A stretch of 64,000 nt of DNA, from contig CP117875.1 of assembly GCA_028736075.1 (NCBI GenBank), positions 2,046,001 through 2,110,000 on the forward strand. The letters run 5' to 3'. The position numbers and the translations under genes were made by a program. This DNA is from Chryseobacterium sp. KACC 21268 (GTDB lineage: Bacteria > Bacteroidota > Bacteroidia > Flavobacteriales > Weeksellaceae). Below, in pieces: positions 1 to 9,758 of the stretch; position 1 is the stretch's first letter; each line of letters begins with the position of its first letter. Under the pieces are notes generated by a model. The model searched no databases. It had not been told where the DNA came from and saw only the letters and a list, made by a program, of their open reading frames with translations.

Positions 1-2
1 CT

Positions 3-179
3 GAAGTTTCTCACAATGTGAAAGACAAATACAACTCTTTATCTTCAACTTTCAAGGAAACAGCTCAGAACGTTGCTTCTACTGTTAAAGATAGTTATGA
101 TAAATATAAGGATCAGATTGTTTCTAAAACATCTGACGTAGTAAAAGATGTAGAAACTGAATTGGACGGTTTGAAATAA
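3..179 (+). CDS. YtxH-like domain protein, 3' end only
   Basis: The gene enters from outside the window; only its last 58 codons are visible, ending in TAA at 177-179. The visible part is rich in Lys, Asp, Ser, Thr and Val with a repeating pattern of the kind TVKDSYDKYKDQIVSK, typical of the amphipathic helical tail of YtxH/general-stress proteins. It is followed by a strong terminator and then by a holin-like membrane protein and a small hypothetical, a trio that is commonly seen together in Flavobacteriia (family knowledge). No function can be assigned from the tail alone; the N-terminal membrane segment expected of YtxH lies outside the window. Confidence 0.6.
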   Translation, partial: EVSHNVKDKYNSLSSTFKETAQNVASTVKDSYDKYKDQIVSKTSDVVKDVETELDGLK

Positions 180-201
180 GCCTTAGAATTTAGTTTTCTC
201 G

Positions 202-233
202 AAAAGGAATTTAATTTTTAAATTCCTTTTTTT
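202..233 (+). terminator. Rho-independent terminator after the YtxH-like gene
   Basis: A 12-bp perfect stem (202-213 with 219-230), 5-nt loop, running into a T tract. It sits 22 bases after the stop codon. Confidence 0.85.
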
Positions 234-271
234 GTAAATAATTGTGTAATTTTAAATTTAATAAGATTCTT

Positions 272-580
272 ATGATTGATATTATAAAAGATTATACGAC
301 CAAGCGTCTGGATCTGATCAAGCTTCAGTTTACAGAAAAATCTTCTTTATCAGCTGGTATTATTGCGTTTCTATCAATCGTAGTAATTGCGTTTTCGTTC
401 TTTATTATCCTATTTAATTTCGGTATTGCTTTCCTAATTGGTCAATCGATAGGTAGCACAGGCTATGGATTCTTGATAGTAGCCGGATTTTATTTCGTAG
501 TAATGATTGCTGTTTTCTTCCTCAAGAAATTGATTGTAAAATCTATCGCAAATCAGGTAATTGATTTTTTAAAAAAATAA
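272..580 (+). CDS. Phage holin-like membrane protein (Phage_holin_3_6 / DUF1469 type)
   Basis: A 102-residue protein with a short charged N-terminus (MIDIIKDYTTKRLDLIKLQ) and two hydrophobic membrane segments around residues 31-55 and 64-85, ending in a basic amphipathic tail. This is the layout of the Actinobacterial holin-X/YqjE-like family that accompanies YtxH proteins. ATG 272 was chosen over an in-frame TTG at 242 because the ATG begins the conserved amphipathic helix. It lies 4 bases before the next gene, so the two are probably co-transcribed. 'Holin' is a family label only; a role in envelope stress is more likely than lysis (inference). Confidence 0.65.
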   Translation: MIDIIKDYTTKRLDLIKLQFTEKSSLSAGIIAFLSIVVIAFSFFIILFNFGIAFLIGQSIGSTGYGFLIVAGFYFVVMIAVFFLKKLIVKSIANQVIDFLKK

Positions 581-584
581 ACGT

Positions 585-1079
585 ATGGCAACTAAATATA
601 CTAATCTTGATGAACTAAGAAGTGAAAAAAGACTTCTGAAACAGGAAATAGGAGAGTTGGAAGACATTCTGACTTTCAAAAGTAAAAAGGATAGCCTGAG
701 TGTAATGACAAGTGGCCTGACAGACAAATTCCTGAAAGAAACGGTAAACGAAGAAGGGGAAAAATCGCTTTCTTTGGATACTCAAAATATTATGAGAGAA
801 ATCTCTTCCGGAATGAAAGAGACTGCATCCAGAAAAAATGTTCTAAATTTGGCAAATGATAGCGTTAAGTCCGGATTGCTGGAAACAACAATCAAAATGG
901 GAACTGTTGCGCTGGTAAGTAATTTTGCAAAAAAAAGTGTGATGAATAAAAATTGGAAAAGAAAAGCAGTCGGTTTGGCATTGGTGTATCTTGCACCGTA
1001 CGCATTGAGATTCATTAGAAAAAAATTGGATGAATATCAGAAAAACCAAACAGCATCCAGCCTGGAAAAATTAATCTAA
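585..1079 (+). CDS. Conserved hypothetical, helical, partner of YtxH/holin-like genes
   Basis: A 164-residue protein, start ATG 585 only 4 bases after the holin-like gene. The first ~45 residues are highly charged and look like a coiled coil (LRSEKRLLKQEIGELEDIL). A central segment (about residues 100-112 and 128-142) is hydrophobic and could lie in the membrane, followed by a basic C-terminus. No catalytic motif is seen. Its position suggests a shared job with the two preceding genes in envelope or stress physiology, but this is inference. The gene ends 2 bases before the convergent methyltransferase gene. Confidence 0.6.
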   Translation: MATKYTNLDELRSEKRLLKQEIGELEDILTFKSKKDSLSVMTSGLTDKFLKETVNEEGEKSLSLDTQNIMREISSGMKETASRKNVLNLANDSVKSGLLETTIKMGTVALVSNFAKKSVMNKNWKRKAVGLALVYLAPYALRFIRKKLDEYQKNQTASSLEKLI

Positions 1080-1081
1080 AA

Positions 1082-1810
1082 TTATTTTTTAGAAAATATC
1101 TCCCCTAAAATGATTCCGGCAGACATAGAGACATTCAGACTTTCTGTGGACTGTGATCTTCCGAATCTTGGGATGGTAATCATAGTGGAAATAAGATCTT
1201 CCGTGGAAGGTCTTAATCCATTTCCCTCATTTCCGAAAACCAAAGAAAATTTCTCCGGAAATTTTGTCTCATAAATGTTTTCCCCATTCATATCTGTCCC
1301 GAAGATTGGGAATTCATATTCCTTTAGATAGTCATCAAGGTCTGTGTAAAAGATATTGACTCTCAAAAAAGAACCCATCGTTGCCTGTATTACTTTTGGA
1401 TTATAGATATCCACGGTATCATTGCTGCAGACGATCTGCTCTATACCAAACCAATCTGCCAGTCTGATAATCGTACCCAGATTTCCAGGATCCTGAATTC
1501 CGTCCAAAATTAGTTGAATCGAAACCTCCTTCAAATATTTATTTTCCGGAATTTTACAAACGGCCACAGAATCTTTCGGGTGCTGTAGAAAACTTATTTT
1601 TTTCAGATCGTTGGGCAAGATTTTATGAATTTCCTGCGTTTTGAAAATAATATTTTCCGGATCTGTGGAATATAGGTTTTCAATTTCGTAATTAGAGTTG
1701 GGAAGTTCTTTTATAATTTTATTACCCTCAACTAAAAACAAATTGTATTTTTGCCTGTATTTCTTTTTGTCCAGAGATTGTATAGTCTTTATAGTATGAG
1801 CCGTAAGCAT
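1082..1810 (-). CDS. TrmH/SpoU (SPOUT) family RNA 2'-O-methyltransferase
   Basis: A 242-residue protein with an N-terminal substrate-binding part (residues ~1-95, including the FLVEGNKIIKEL stretch typical of the SpoU substrate-binding domain) and a C-terminal SPOUT knot. The three SPOUT motifs are visible: LDGIQDPGNLGTIIRLADWFG (motif 1, residues about 104-124), SLVFGNEGNGLRP (motif 2) and LNVSMSAGIILGEI (motif 3). These bind S-adenosylmethionine and methylate a ribose 2'-OH in rRNA or tRNA; the exact target is not readable. ATG at 1810 is chosen over an upstream in-frame start because residues from MLTAHTIKTIQSL match the family start. Its first 15 bases overlap the start of tamL on the other strand. 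Confidence 0.85.
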   Translation of the reverse strand: MLTAHTIKTIQSLDKKKYRQKYNLFLVEGNKIIKELPNSNYEIENLYSTDPENIIFKTQEIHKILPNDLKKISFLQHPKDSVAVCKIPENKYLKEVSIQLILDGIQDPGNLGTIIRLADWFGIEQIVCSNDTVDIYNPKVIQATMGSFLRVNIFYTDLDDYLKEYEFPIFGTDMNGENIYETKFPEKFSLVFGNEGNGLRPSTEDLISTMITIPRFGRSQSTESLNVSMSAGIILGEIFSKK

Positions 1811-4387
1811 AGTAACAAATATTTTCAAAAATATCATATATTTTATTACTCCGCAATTTTAAGTGTGATTTTGTATGCATGTAATGTGACCAAAAAAGTA
1901 CCTGACGGAGAATTTCTTCTTACAAAAAACAAATTTGAGTTTACAGATGGTAAAGTTTTGGCGGACGAATTACCAGATATGGTGGCGCAAAAACCAAATA
2001 AGAAAACACTTGTAGTTGTTCCATTGGGACTGATGTTCTACAATGCTGCCAATCCCAAATATGATACGATTCTGAAAGAATATATGACTTATCCTAGTGA
2101 GATGAGAAATCAGAAACTTAGGGACTCATTATTTGTGAAGTACAATCATCCCGAATATGTTGGGAAGAATCTTTTCTGGAATCGTTTCTTTCATACAGTA
2201 GGAAACGCTCCGGTCATCTTCAGTGATGCAAAAACTAAACAGAGTGTCAAGAGTATCAATAATAGATTGATCAACCGAGGCTATTGGGATGCGGAAGTTA
2301 AAACAACTGTGGATAAAGATTCAGCTGCGAAAAAGGCCGAAGTAGAATATATTATTACTCATAAGGACCCTACCTATATAAAAGATTATTATTACAATAT
2401 TCCTGATCCCAACATCAGATGGATTTACGAAAGTCGATTAGACAAAAGCCTTGTGAGAAAAGGTCAAATTCTAGATGAGACTGTTCTTGAAAAAGAAATT
2501 ACGAGAATTAATGACCTGATGAAGGATTCAGGTTATTATAAATTTAATAATGACAACCAGGATATCTATTTCGTAGCAGATTCCTTGAAGAGTAGGAAAG
2601 ATGTTCCATTAGTAATGTCTATTCACAAAGATTCTGCTGATACACCATACCGGAAAGCAACTATTGGAAAAATAAAAGTCTCTGTCGTGAGAAATGGAAA
2701 TGATACCAAACTTCCGTTGAAAGACAGTATCCGAGGCATTAATATCTTCAGAAAAGACAGCGCATACAGAGCAAACGCCCTATGGTTGCCAATAACCCTG
2801 CGACCGGGTGAAGTCTACAAGCAGACAAATTTGGATTTGACCAGAAGAAATCTGATTGCGATGAATAATTTTACAATTCTAAAAGCTTCTGACGAACTGA
2901 GAAAAGAAGGAACCGCAGCAGAAAGAGACAGTATCATAGATGTGGAATATCTTTTGAAGCCGCTTCCAAAGTACGAATTCAGCTACGCTACGGATATTCA
3001 TTATTCTCAGATTCTTAATTTTGGTTTTTCTCCATCGGTAGATCTTACAACAAGGAATGTCTTCGGAGGAGCAGAAAATTTAGTTACAAGTTTTTCAGGA
3101 ATTGTGGGTACTACAAAAGATCCAAAAGATCCCAATGCCTTCTTCAATGCTTACGAATTGTCTGCACAGGCTTCATTACAGTTCCCAAGATTATTGGTGC
3201 CATTTAAGAATTATTGGAAACTTGTGCCCAAAAGATATTCGCCTACCACTAGTCTTAATCTTGGTGCATCTGTTCAAAACAACATTGGTCTTGGAAGAAT
3301 CAATTTTAATACGGGACTCAGCTACTACGCAAATGTAAATGATGGAAAAGTACAGCATAGGTTGACCTTGTTTAATACCCAGTTAAGCCTTACCCAGAAC
3401 AAGGACCGATATTACGATTACTTCCCGGCTGACAATGAATACAGGGAAAATATATTTAATCTGTATGCAGTAAATCATCCTGAAATTCTTACCTCAGGAT
3501 ATTCCTACGACCAGATTTCTGCAATTGTATTACAAGATACAGGCTTTATTACCAATCTTCTGGCTTCCGATAGTGGTTTGCTGTACAATTATATGCAGTC
3601 AATTTACAATAAGGAGCGCCAGACGCAGGACGTTATTATTTCTTCTATCATTTATAATTTTACTTACAATGAGATTGGTAAGAAGGATTATGTCAATCCA
3701 TTTTCATTCACGGGAAAAGTTGAGATTGCTGGTAATTTCCTTAATATGATTACCAAAAAAGAAGAAAACTATCTGGTTTATGGTAATACGAAAACCATCT
3801 TCAAAATTCCTTTCTCTCAGTTCATTAAGTTTGATTTGGATTACCGTAAATATTTTACATTCTTTAATGACAGGGCAAAACCACATACTCTCGCTTTTAG
3901 ACAGTTTGTAGGAATCGGAATTCCTTATGGTAACTCCAGCGAGATGCCTTTTGTGAGATCTTATTTCAATGGAGGCGCGTATGACATCAGAGCTTGGGTC
4001 GCTTTCGGAGGATTGGGTCCGGCAGATTCTCAGTTAGACGAGAGAGTAAGGTCTTATGCGATGGACAACGTGAAACTTACGACAAGTGTAGAATATCGTT
4101 TGCCTCTCACAGATACTTTCGAGGCAGCATTATTTACGGATGCGGGGAATATCTGGGGGCTCAAGGATAATGGTTTCGGAGATCAGTTCAAATTCAAAAA
4201 ATTTATCAGCCAAATGGGTATTGGTAGTGGTTTTGGTATCAGGATGAATATAGCCTATGTGAATTTACGATTAGATATGGCTTATAAAATACACGATCCA
4301 AATAGACCAGAAGGTGAAAAATGGGTGATTGATAAAATCAAGCCTTTGCAGCCAACGATTAACTTCGCAATCGGTTATCCATTCTAA
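1796..4387 (+). CDS. tamL: TamL: BamA/TamA-family outer membrane lipoprotein
   Basis: An 863-residue Omp85-family protein. The start ATG 1796 gives a signal peptide with a lipobox ILYAC (Cys29), so the protein is a lipoprotein; this matches TamL, the Bacteroidota lipidated version of TamA. POTRA-like segments occupy roughly residues 150-400, followed by a 16-strand barrel region; the C-terminus ends in an aromatic residue (GYPF), as expected of a barrel closing strand. The motif VRSYFNGGAYDIRAW (about residue 720) corresponds to the Omp85 loop-6 (V/I)RG(Y/F) region. It is expected to work with a TamB-like partner in outer-membrane biogenesis (family knowledge). The gene is divergent from and overlaps the SPOUT methyltransferase by 15 bp. 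Confidence 0.85.
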   Translation: MSRKHSNKYFQKYHIFYYSAILSVILYACNVTKKVPDGEFLLTKNKFEFTDGKVLADELPDMVAQKPNKKTLVVVPLGLMFYNAANPKYDTILKEYMTYPSEMRNQKLRDSLFVKYNHPEYVGKNLFWNRFFHTVGNAPVIFSDAKTKQSVKSINNRLINRGYWDAEVKTTVDKDSAAKKAEVEYIITHKDPTYIKDYYYNIPDPNIRWIYESRLDKSLVRKGQILDETVLEKEITRINDLMKDSGYYKFNNDNQDIYFVADSLKSRKDVPLVMSIHKDSADTPYRKATIGKIKVSVVRNGNDTKLPLKDSIRGINIFRKDSAYRANALWLPITLRPGEVYKQTNLDLTRRNLIAMNNFTILKASDELRKEGTAAERDSIIDVEYLLKPLPKYEFSYATDIHYSQILNFGFSPSVDLTTRNVFGGAENLVTSFSGIVGTTKDPKDPNAFFNAYELSAQASLQFPRLLVPFKNYWKLVPKRYSPTTSLNLGASVQNNIGLGRINFNTGLSYYANVNDGKVQHRLTLFNTQLSLTQNKDRYYDYFPADNEYRENIFNLYAVNHPEILTSGYSYDQISAIVLQDTGFITNLLASDSGLLYNYMQSIYNKERQTQDVIISSIIYNFTYNEIGKKDYVNPFSFTGKVEIAGNFLNMITKKEENYLVYGNTKTIFKIPFSQFIKFDLDYRKYFTFFNDRAKPHTLAFRQFVGIGIPYGNSSEMPFVRSYFNGGAYDIRAWVAFGGLGPADSQLDERVRSYAMDNVKLTTSVEYRLPLTDTFEAALFTDAGNIWGLKDNGFGDQFKFKKFISQMGIGSGFGIRMNIAYVNLRLDMAYKIHDPNRPEGEKWVIDKIKPLQPTINFAIGYPF

Positions 4388-4400
4388 ATTTATTTTACAA

Positions 4401-5435
4401 ATGCGTTTTCTCAAATTTATTATCATCATTATTCTCTGTTTATTTGGAGTCTATTCAATCTCTATGAATTTTGTGGATGAAAGCAAAAGTTTCGTTCATC
4501 ATTCCGAGATTGCATATCCTGTTGACAAGGTTTTTCCTCAGTTTAATAATCTACAGAACTTCACTGCCTGGAATGATTTCTTTAGTGGAAAAGATGATAT
4601 CAGTTACAGTTTTTTCACACCCTATGAAGGCTTAGGCAGCTCGATGAAATTCTCCGACAAGACGAATGATGATTTCGGAGATTTGTTTATTAGATATTCT
4701 AATGCAAACCGAACTTTGCGATATCAGCTCTTCGAAGGAGAAAGCGAAAATCCTTATTTGATTGATGTGAAATTCATACCAGCAGGCAATAAGACCAAAT
4801 TAATCTGGAACATTCATACACCAAAAAGAAGTTATCTGGAAAGATCACTCAATTTAGTAGCAGAAGATTTTTTTGTGGAGAATATTGATAAAAGTATGAA
4901 GAATCTATTTTCACATTTAGGAAATAAAGTGGACAAAGATCAACAGTTAGCCTCCATCAAATATGACAGCGTGATGGTGGAAAATCAGGAAGGCGGAATA
5001 CTTCTTGGGGTTAACGTAAGTACCAGAAATACAAAAGAAATCATTTTCAAAAACGTATTGATGAATCACAACAAGGTCTTGAATTTCGTCAAATCTGATC
5101 TTGGGAAAAAAGATGATGAAATTGGTGTGCCGGTTTTACTAACCAATCCAGCCAATCTCAAAGATAAAGAGATGTCATATTTTTATGGCGTGCCTTTATC
5201 AAAAAGAGTCTCCGTCAGCGATAATAATTTCAATTTCCAAACTCTGAACGCTTCAAAAGTTTATGTGATCTATTTTCAAGGAAATTATAACAGCAGGATA
5301 AAAAACGTCCAGGAACTGCTGAAAAAGGCGAAGAAAGACACACTCAGAAACGGACAGCTTATGGAAGAGTTCCTCGAAGAACCAACTGACGTTCAGGATG
5401 TAAAACTGAAATTATCTCTGCCAGTTTACCGCTAG
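4401..5435 (+). CDS. SRPBCC (START-like) family protein with N-terminal membrane anchor
   Basis: A 344-residue protein starting at ATG 4401, 13 bases after tamL, so probably in one transcript. Residues ~5-23 are a hydrophobic anchor or signal (FLKFIIIIILCLFGVYS). Residues ~35-160 have the SRPBCC/polyketide-cyclase pattern (HHSEIAYPVDKVFPQFNNL, then FTAWNDFF). The C-terminal half (about 190-340) resembles a GyrI/AraC-effector-type binding fold, again a hydrophobic-ligand cavity. No ligand can be named. The upstream ATG at 4329, inside tamL, was rejected because it lacks the anchor-first layout. Confidence 0.6.
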   Translation: MRFLKFIIIIILCLFGVYSISMNFVDESKSFVHHSEIAYPVDKVFPQFNNLQNFTAWNDFFSGKDDISYSFFTPYEGLGSSMKFSDKTNDDFGDLFIRYSNANRTLRYQLFEGESENPYLIDVKFIPAGNKTKLIWNIHTPKRSYLERSLNLVAEDFFVENIDKSMKNLFSHLGNKVDKDQQLASIKYDSVMVENQEGGILLGVNVSTRNTKEIIFKNVLMNHNKVLNFVKSDLGKKDDEIGVPVLLTNPANLKDKEMSYFYGVPLSKRVSVSDNNFNFQTLNASKVYVIYFQGNYNSRIKNVQELLKKAKKDTLRNGQLMEEFLEEPTDVQDVKLKLSLPVYR

Positions 5436-5507
5436 TAAATCTGATAAATATCATGTATATTTACGGTAATAAATAGACGCTTTATATGCCAATCCACAAA
5501 AAATTAG

Positions 5508-5515
5508 TAAATTTG
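5508..5515 (+). promoter_or_regulatory. Putative -7 promoter element of sucA
   Basis: TAAATTTG matches the Bacteroidota sigma-ABfr -7 consensus TAnnTTTG. It lies 45 bases before the sucA start codon and no -33 TTG at ideal spacing is evident. Confidence 0.45.
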
Positions 5516-5559
5516 TTGGCAATTATTTAATAATAAAATTTAACAGATAATCTGTAATA

Positions 5560-8370
5560 ATGGATAAATTTTCATTTCTAAATGCTGTACATGCTCAATT
5601 AATTGATGATATGTATGCGCAATACCAAAAATACCCCGATTCTCTTGAACCTTCTTGGAAGTCTTTTTTCCAAGGTTTTGACTTCGCTTTAGAAAACTAT
5701 GGCGATGATGAGCCGGTTTCTGCAGCGCCTTCTGGTTCTGCTCCTGTTCAATATGCTCAGCAAGCCGTTACGAATAATGCGGTTTCAGAAGATATTTCAA
5801 AGGAATTTAAGGTAGTGAACCTGATCGAGGCTTACAGGTCTAGAGGTCACCTTTTTACCAAAACAAATCCAGTAAGAGAAAGAAGATTTTATTTCCCTAC
5901 GCTTGATATAGAAAATTTCGGATTGTCTAAAGAAGATCTGAATAAGAAATTCAATTCTGCAACACAAACCGGAATGCCTGGACCTGCGACTTTGCAGGAA
6001 ATCATTACGCACCTTCAGAACATCTATTGTGATTCTATCGGTGTGGAATATATGCACATCCAGAATGTAGAGGAGAAGAAGTGGATTATGGAGTGGGTAA
6101 ACGTTAATGAAAACCATCCAACGCTTTCTGCTCAAGAAAAAACTGAAATTCTTTTCAAACTAAACCAAGCGGTAGCATTTGAAAATTATCTTCACACAAA
6201 ATTCGTAGGTCAAAAACGTTTCTCTCTCGAAGGAGGCGAATCTTTGATTCCAGCTTTGGATCAATTGATTACAAGATCTTCTCAATTAGGCGTTGACGAA
6301 GTTGTGCTTGGAATGGCTCACAGAGGACGTCTGAATGTTTTGACTAATGTTTTCCAGAAGTCTTATAAACAAATCTTTTCAGAATTTGAAGGAAAGGAAT
6401 TTGAGGAAGATGTATTCTCAGGTGATGTAAAATACCACTTGGGTTCTTCTAAAAAAATTACTACAGCAAACGGAGAAGAAGTTAGAATTAACTTAACGCC
6501 GAATCCATCGCATTTAGAAACTGTAGCTGCCCTTGTAGAAGGAATCTGCAGAGCAAAAGTTGATAATACATACAAAGACGATTATTCTAAAGTTCTGCCA
6601 ATCGTGATCCACGGAGACGGTGCTATTGCCGGTCAGGGTATTGTTTATGAAATCGCTCAGATGATGAATCTGGAAGGTTACAAAACGGGCGGAACAGTTC
6701 ACATTGTTGTGAATAATCAGGTTTCTTTTACCACCAATTATACGGATGCAAGATCTTCTGTTTACTGTACAGATATTGCAAAAGTGACAGATTCTCCGGT
6801 AATGCACATCAATGCTGATGATGTAGAAGCTGTAGTTCACGCAATTAGATTCGCTGCAGATTTCCGTGCGAAATTTGGTAAAGATGTTTATATCGATCTT
6901 TTAGGATATAGAAAATATGGTCATAACGAAGGTGATGAACCAAGATTTACTCAGCCAAATCTTTATAAATTAATCTCAAAACACCAAAATCCAAGAGAAA
7001 TCTACAAAGATCTTTTGATTAAAGAAAATGTTGTTTCTGACGAAGTTTTGAGCAAAATGGAGAAAGAATTCAAAGCCTTGCTTGATGAGAATTTTGACGC
7101 TTCAAAAGAAATCGAAAGAAATACAATGGACGTTTTCATGAAAGACGACTGGACAGATTTCCCAATCGGTGGAAAAGGTTGTGTTTCAAATTCTAATGTC
7201 GATACAACTTACGACCTTGAAAAATTAAAGGAACTTGCAGTTAAAATCTCTACACTTCCTGCAGACAAAAAATTCATTAATAAAATTACCCGTCTTTTCG
7301 AAAACAGAGTGAAGATGGTGGAAAATAATTCTTTGGATTGGGCAGCAGGAGAGTTGTTGGCTTATGCAACACTTCTTACGGAAGGATACAACGTTAGACT
7401 TTCCGGAGAAGATGTGGAAAGAGGAACGTTCTCTCACCGTCACGCAGTTGTAAAAACTGAAGACACTGAAGAAGAATATATCCCATTAAGACATATCAAC
7501 GAACAAAGATTTGATGTTTACAATTCACATCTTTCAGAATACGGAGTTTTAGGATTTGACTATGGTTATGCTATGGCTGCTCCTAAAACATTGACAATCT
7601 GGGAAGCTCAGTTTGGTGATTTTACAAACGGTGCTCAGATCATTGTTGACCAATATTTGGTTGCTGCTGAAGAAAAATGGAAAATCCAGGACGGTTTGGT
7701 AATGATGTTGCCTCACGGATCTGAAGGTCAAGGTGCAGAACACTCTTCTGCTAGACTGGAGAGATTCCTGACGCTTGCTGCAAATGAGAATATCATCGTT
7801 GCAAATATCACTTCTCCAGCTAACTATTTCCATTTGCTGAGAAGACAAATGAAATTCGGATTCAGAAAACCATTGGTGATCATGACGCCAAAATCATTGT
7901 TGAGACATCCAAAAGTAGTTTCTCCATTAGAAGATCTTGCAACAGGAAGCTTCCAGCCAATTTTGGACGATCCAACAGCAGATCCAGCAAAAGTGGAAAG
8001 ATTGGTACTTTGTACTGGTAAGCTATATTACGATCTACTTGCTAAGAAAGAAGAATTGAATGATGATAAAGTAGCTTTGGTAAGACTTGAGCAAGTTTAT
8101 CCTTTAAATTTTGAAAAAGTTCAAGCCATCTTTGATAAATATAATAACAAAAAAGACTTGATCTGGGCTCAGGAAGAACCTGAAAATATGGGAGCTTGGA
8201 GTTTCATCCTAAGAAACTTCCGTGATACCAATATCCAGTTGATCTCTCCAGTTGCCAGCGGAACGCCAGCGCCAGGAAGTCACAAGATGTTTGAGAAAAA
8301 CCAGACGAAAATCATCAATTCTGTTTTTCAATGTAACGATGAGCCTGTAAAAAGACCAGTTACAGCTTAA
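5560..8370 (+). CDS. sucA: 2-oxoglutarate dehydrogenase E1 component
   Basis: A 936-residue thiamine-diphosphate enzyme, the same length as E. coli SucA (933). It decarboxylates 2-oxoglutarate and passes the succinyl group to the lipoyl arm of E2 in the TCA cycle. The N-terminal peripheral-binding segment (FLNAVHAQLIDDMYAQYQ, YPDSLEPSWKSFF) is intact. The ThDP motif begins at HGDGAIAGQGIVYE and ends about 30 residues later at VVNNQVSFTT; the substrate-contacting NPSHLE motif precedes it. The transketolase pyrimidine domain (EAQFGDFTNGAQIIVDQ, LPHGSEGQGAEHSSARLERFL) is complete. It lies 68 bp upstream of sucB and is almost certainly in one operon with it. Confidence 0.97.
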   Translation: MDKFSFLNAVHAQLIDDMYAQYQKYPDSLEPSWKSFFQGFDFALENYGDDEPVSAAPSGSAPVQYAQQAVTNNAVSEDISKEFKVVNLIEAYRSRGHLFTKTNPVRERRFYFPTLDIENFGLSKEDLNKKFNSATQTGMPGPATLQEIITHLQNIYCDSIGVEYMHIQNVEEKKWIMEWVNVNENHPTLSAQEKTEILFKLNQAVAFENYLHTKFVGQKRFSLEGGESLIPALDQLITRSSQLGVDEVVLGMAHRGRLNVLTNVFQKSYKQIFSEFEGKEFEEDVFSGDVKYHLGSSKKITTANGEEVRINLTPNPSHLETVAALVEGICRAKVDNTYKDDYSKVLPIVIHGDGAIAGQGIVYEIAQMMNLEGYKTGGTVHIVVNNQVSFTTNYTDARSSVYCTDIAKVTDSPVMHINADDVEAVVHAIRFAADFRAKFGKDVYIDLLGYRKYGHNEGDEPRFTQPNLYKLISKHQNPREIYKDLLIKENVVSDEVLSKMEKEFKALLDENFDASKEIERNTMDVFMKDDWTDFPIGGKGCVSNSNVDTTYDLEKLKELAVKISTLPADKKFINKITRLFENRVKMVENNSLDWAAGELLAYATLLTEGYNVRLSGEDVERGTFSHRHAVVKTEDTEEEYIPLRHINEQRFDVYNSHLSEYGVLGFDYGYAMAAPKTLTIWEAQFGDFTNGAQIIVDQYLVAAEEKWKIQDGLVMMLPHGSEGQGAEHSSARLERFLTLAANENIIVANITSPANYFHLLRRQMKFGFRKPLVIMTPKSLLRHPKVVSPLEDLATGSFQPILDDPTADPAKVERLVLCTGKLYYDLLAKKEELNDDKVALVRLEQVYPLNFEKVQAIFDKYNNKKDLIWAQEEPENMGAWSFILRNFRDTNIQLISPVASGTPAPGSHKMFEKNQTKIINSVFQCNDEPVKRPVTA

Positions 8371-8438
8371 TAAAATTAATAAACTATAAAGAATAACAAT
8401 CCTCACAGATTGTTCTGAAATTAAAAACAAAAAAGAAT

Positions 8439-9680
8439 ATGTCAATATTAGAAATGAAAGTTCCTTCACCGGGAGAATCTATCACAGAAGTAGAAATTGC
8501 GACTTGGTTAGTACAAGACGGTGATTACGTAGAAAAAGATCAGCCAATTGCAGAAGTAGATTCTGATAAGGCAACTTTGGAACTTCCTGCTGAGCAAAGT
8601 GGAATCATCACTTTGAAGGCTGAAGAAGGTGAAGTGGTTCAGGTTGGCCAAGTGGTTTGCCTTATTGATATGGATGCTGCAAAACCAGAAGGTAGCGCTG
8701 CGCCAGCTGCAGAGAAACCAAAAGAAGAGCCTAAAGCGGAAGAGAAAAAAGAAGAACCAGCACCAACTCCAAAAGCTGAGGCTCCAAAAACTGAAACTTA
8801 CGCTGCTCAAACGCCTTCTCCTGCTGCTAAGAAGATTCTTGACGAAAAAGGAATTGCTCCAAGTCAGGTAAGTGGTTCTGGCAGAGATGGCAGAATTACA
8901 AAAGATGACGCTGTGACTGCTTCGGTTCCTGCAATGGGAAGTGCAAGTGGTGGAAACAGAGGAACATCGACTACAAAACTTTCAGTTCTTAGAAGAAAGA
9001 TCGCTGCAAGATTAGTTTCAGTGAAAAATGAAACTGCAATGTTGACGACTTTCAACGAGGTTGATATGTCTGAGATCTTCAGAATCAGAAAACAATATAA
9101 AGAAGAATTCGCTGCAAAACACGGGATTGGTCTTGGATTTATGTCTTTCTTCACGAAAGCAGTAACCAGAGCTTTGAAGCTTTATCCAGATGTGAACGCA
9201 TCTATTGACGGCGATTTCAAAACCAACTATGATTTCGCAGATATTTCTATCGCGGTTTCAGGACCGAAAGGTTTGATGGTGCCAGTTCTTAGAAATGCAG
9301 AAAATATGTCTCTAAGAGGCGTTGAAGCTAACATCAAAGATCTTGCTCTAAAAGTAAGAGATGGAAAAATCACAGTTGATGAGATGACTGGTGGAACATT
9401 CACTATCACAAACGGTGGAACTTTTGGATCGATGTTATCTACGCCGATCATCAACCCGCCACAATCTGCGATCTTGGGAATGCACAACATCATCCAAAGA
9501 CCAGTTGCTGTTGACGGACAAGTTGTGATCAGACCAATGATGTACGTTGCAATGTCTTATGACCACAGGATCATCGACGGAAAAGAATCCGTAGGTTTCT
9601 TGGTTGCTGTGAAAGAAGCAATCGACAATCCAGTAGAATTCCTAATGGATGGTGACGAAAGAAAAGCTTTGGAATTGTAA
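8439..9680 (+). CDS. sucB: 2-oxoglutarate dehydrogenase E2 (dihydrolipoyl succinyltransferase)
   Basis: A 413-residue E2 with the usual three parts. Residues 1-77 form one lipoyl domain with the lipoylated lysine in [14 protein letters not shown]. An Ala/Pro/Lys/Glu-rich flexible linker (about 85-125) follows. A peripheral subunit-binding domain ([27 protein letters not shown], about 127-162) precedes the catalytic core, which carries [18 protein letters not shown] and the active-site SYDHRIIDG near residue 384. It transfers succinyl groups to CoA. E3 is not in this window. A good terminator follows 17 bases after the stop. Confidence 0.97.
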   Translation: MSILEMKVPSPGESITEVEIATWLVQDGDYVEKDQPIAEVDSDKATLELPAEQSGIITLKAEEGEVVQVGQVVCLIDMDAAKPEGSAAPAAEKPKEEPKAEEKKEEPAPTPKAEAPKTETYAAQTPSPAAKKILDEKGIAPSQVSGSGRDGRITKDDAVTASVPAMGSASGGNRGTSTTKLSVLRRKIAARLVSVKNETAMLTTFNEVDMSEIFRIRKQYKEEFAAKHGIGLGFMSFFTKAVTRALKLYPDVNASIDGDFKTNYDFADISIAVSGPKGLMVPVLRNAENMSLRGVEANIKDLALKVRDGKITVDEMTGGTFTITNGGTFGSMLSTPIINPPQSAILGMHNIIQRPVAVDGQVVIRPMMYVAMSYDHRIIDGKESVGFLVAVKEAIDNPVEFLMDGDERKALEL

Positions 9681-9696
9681 TTAATTTCATCAGTAT

Positions 9697-9732
9697 AAAA
9701 AAAGAGAGCAAGTTTTTTGCTCTCTTTTTTTT
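9697..9732 (+). terminator. Terminator of the sucAB operon
   Basis: The A-rich run with AGAGAGCAA pairs with TTGCTCTCT and runs into eight or more T. The hairpin is A-tailed on both sides, so it may act in both directions. Confidence 0.85.
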
Positions 9733-9758
9733 GTTATATTTAGTCATAAAATTGAATT

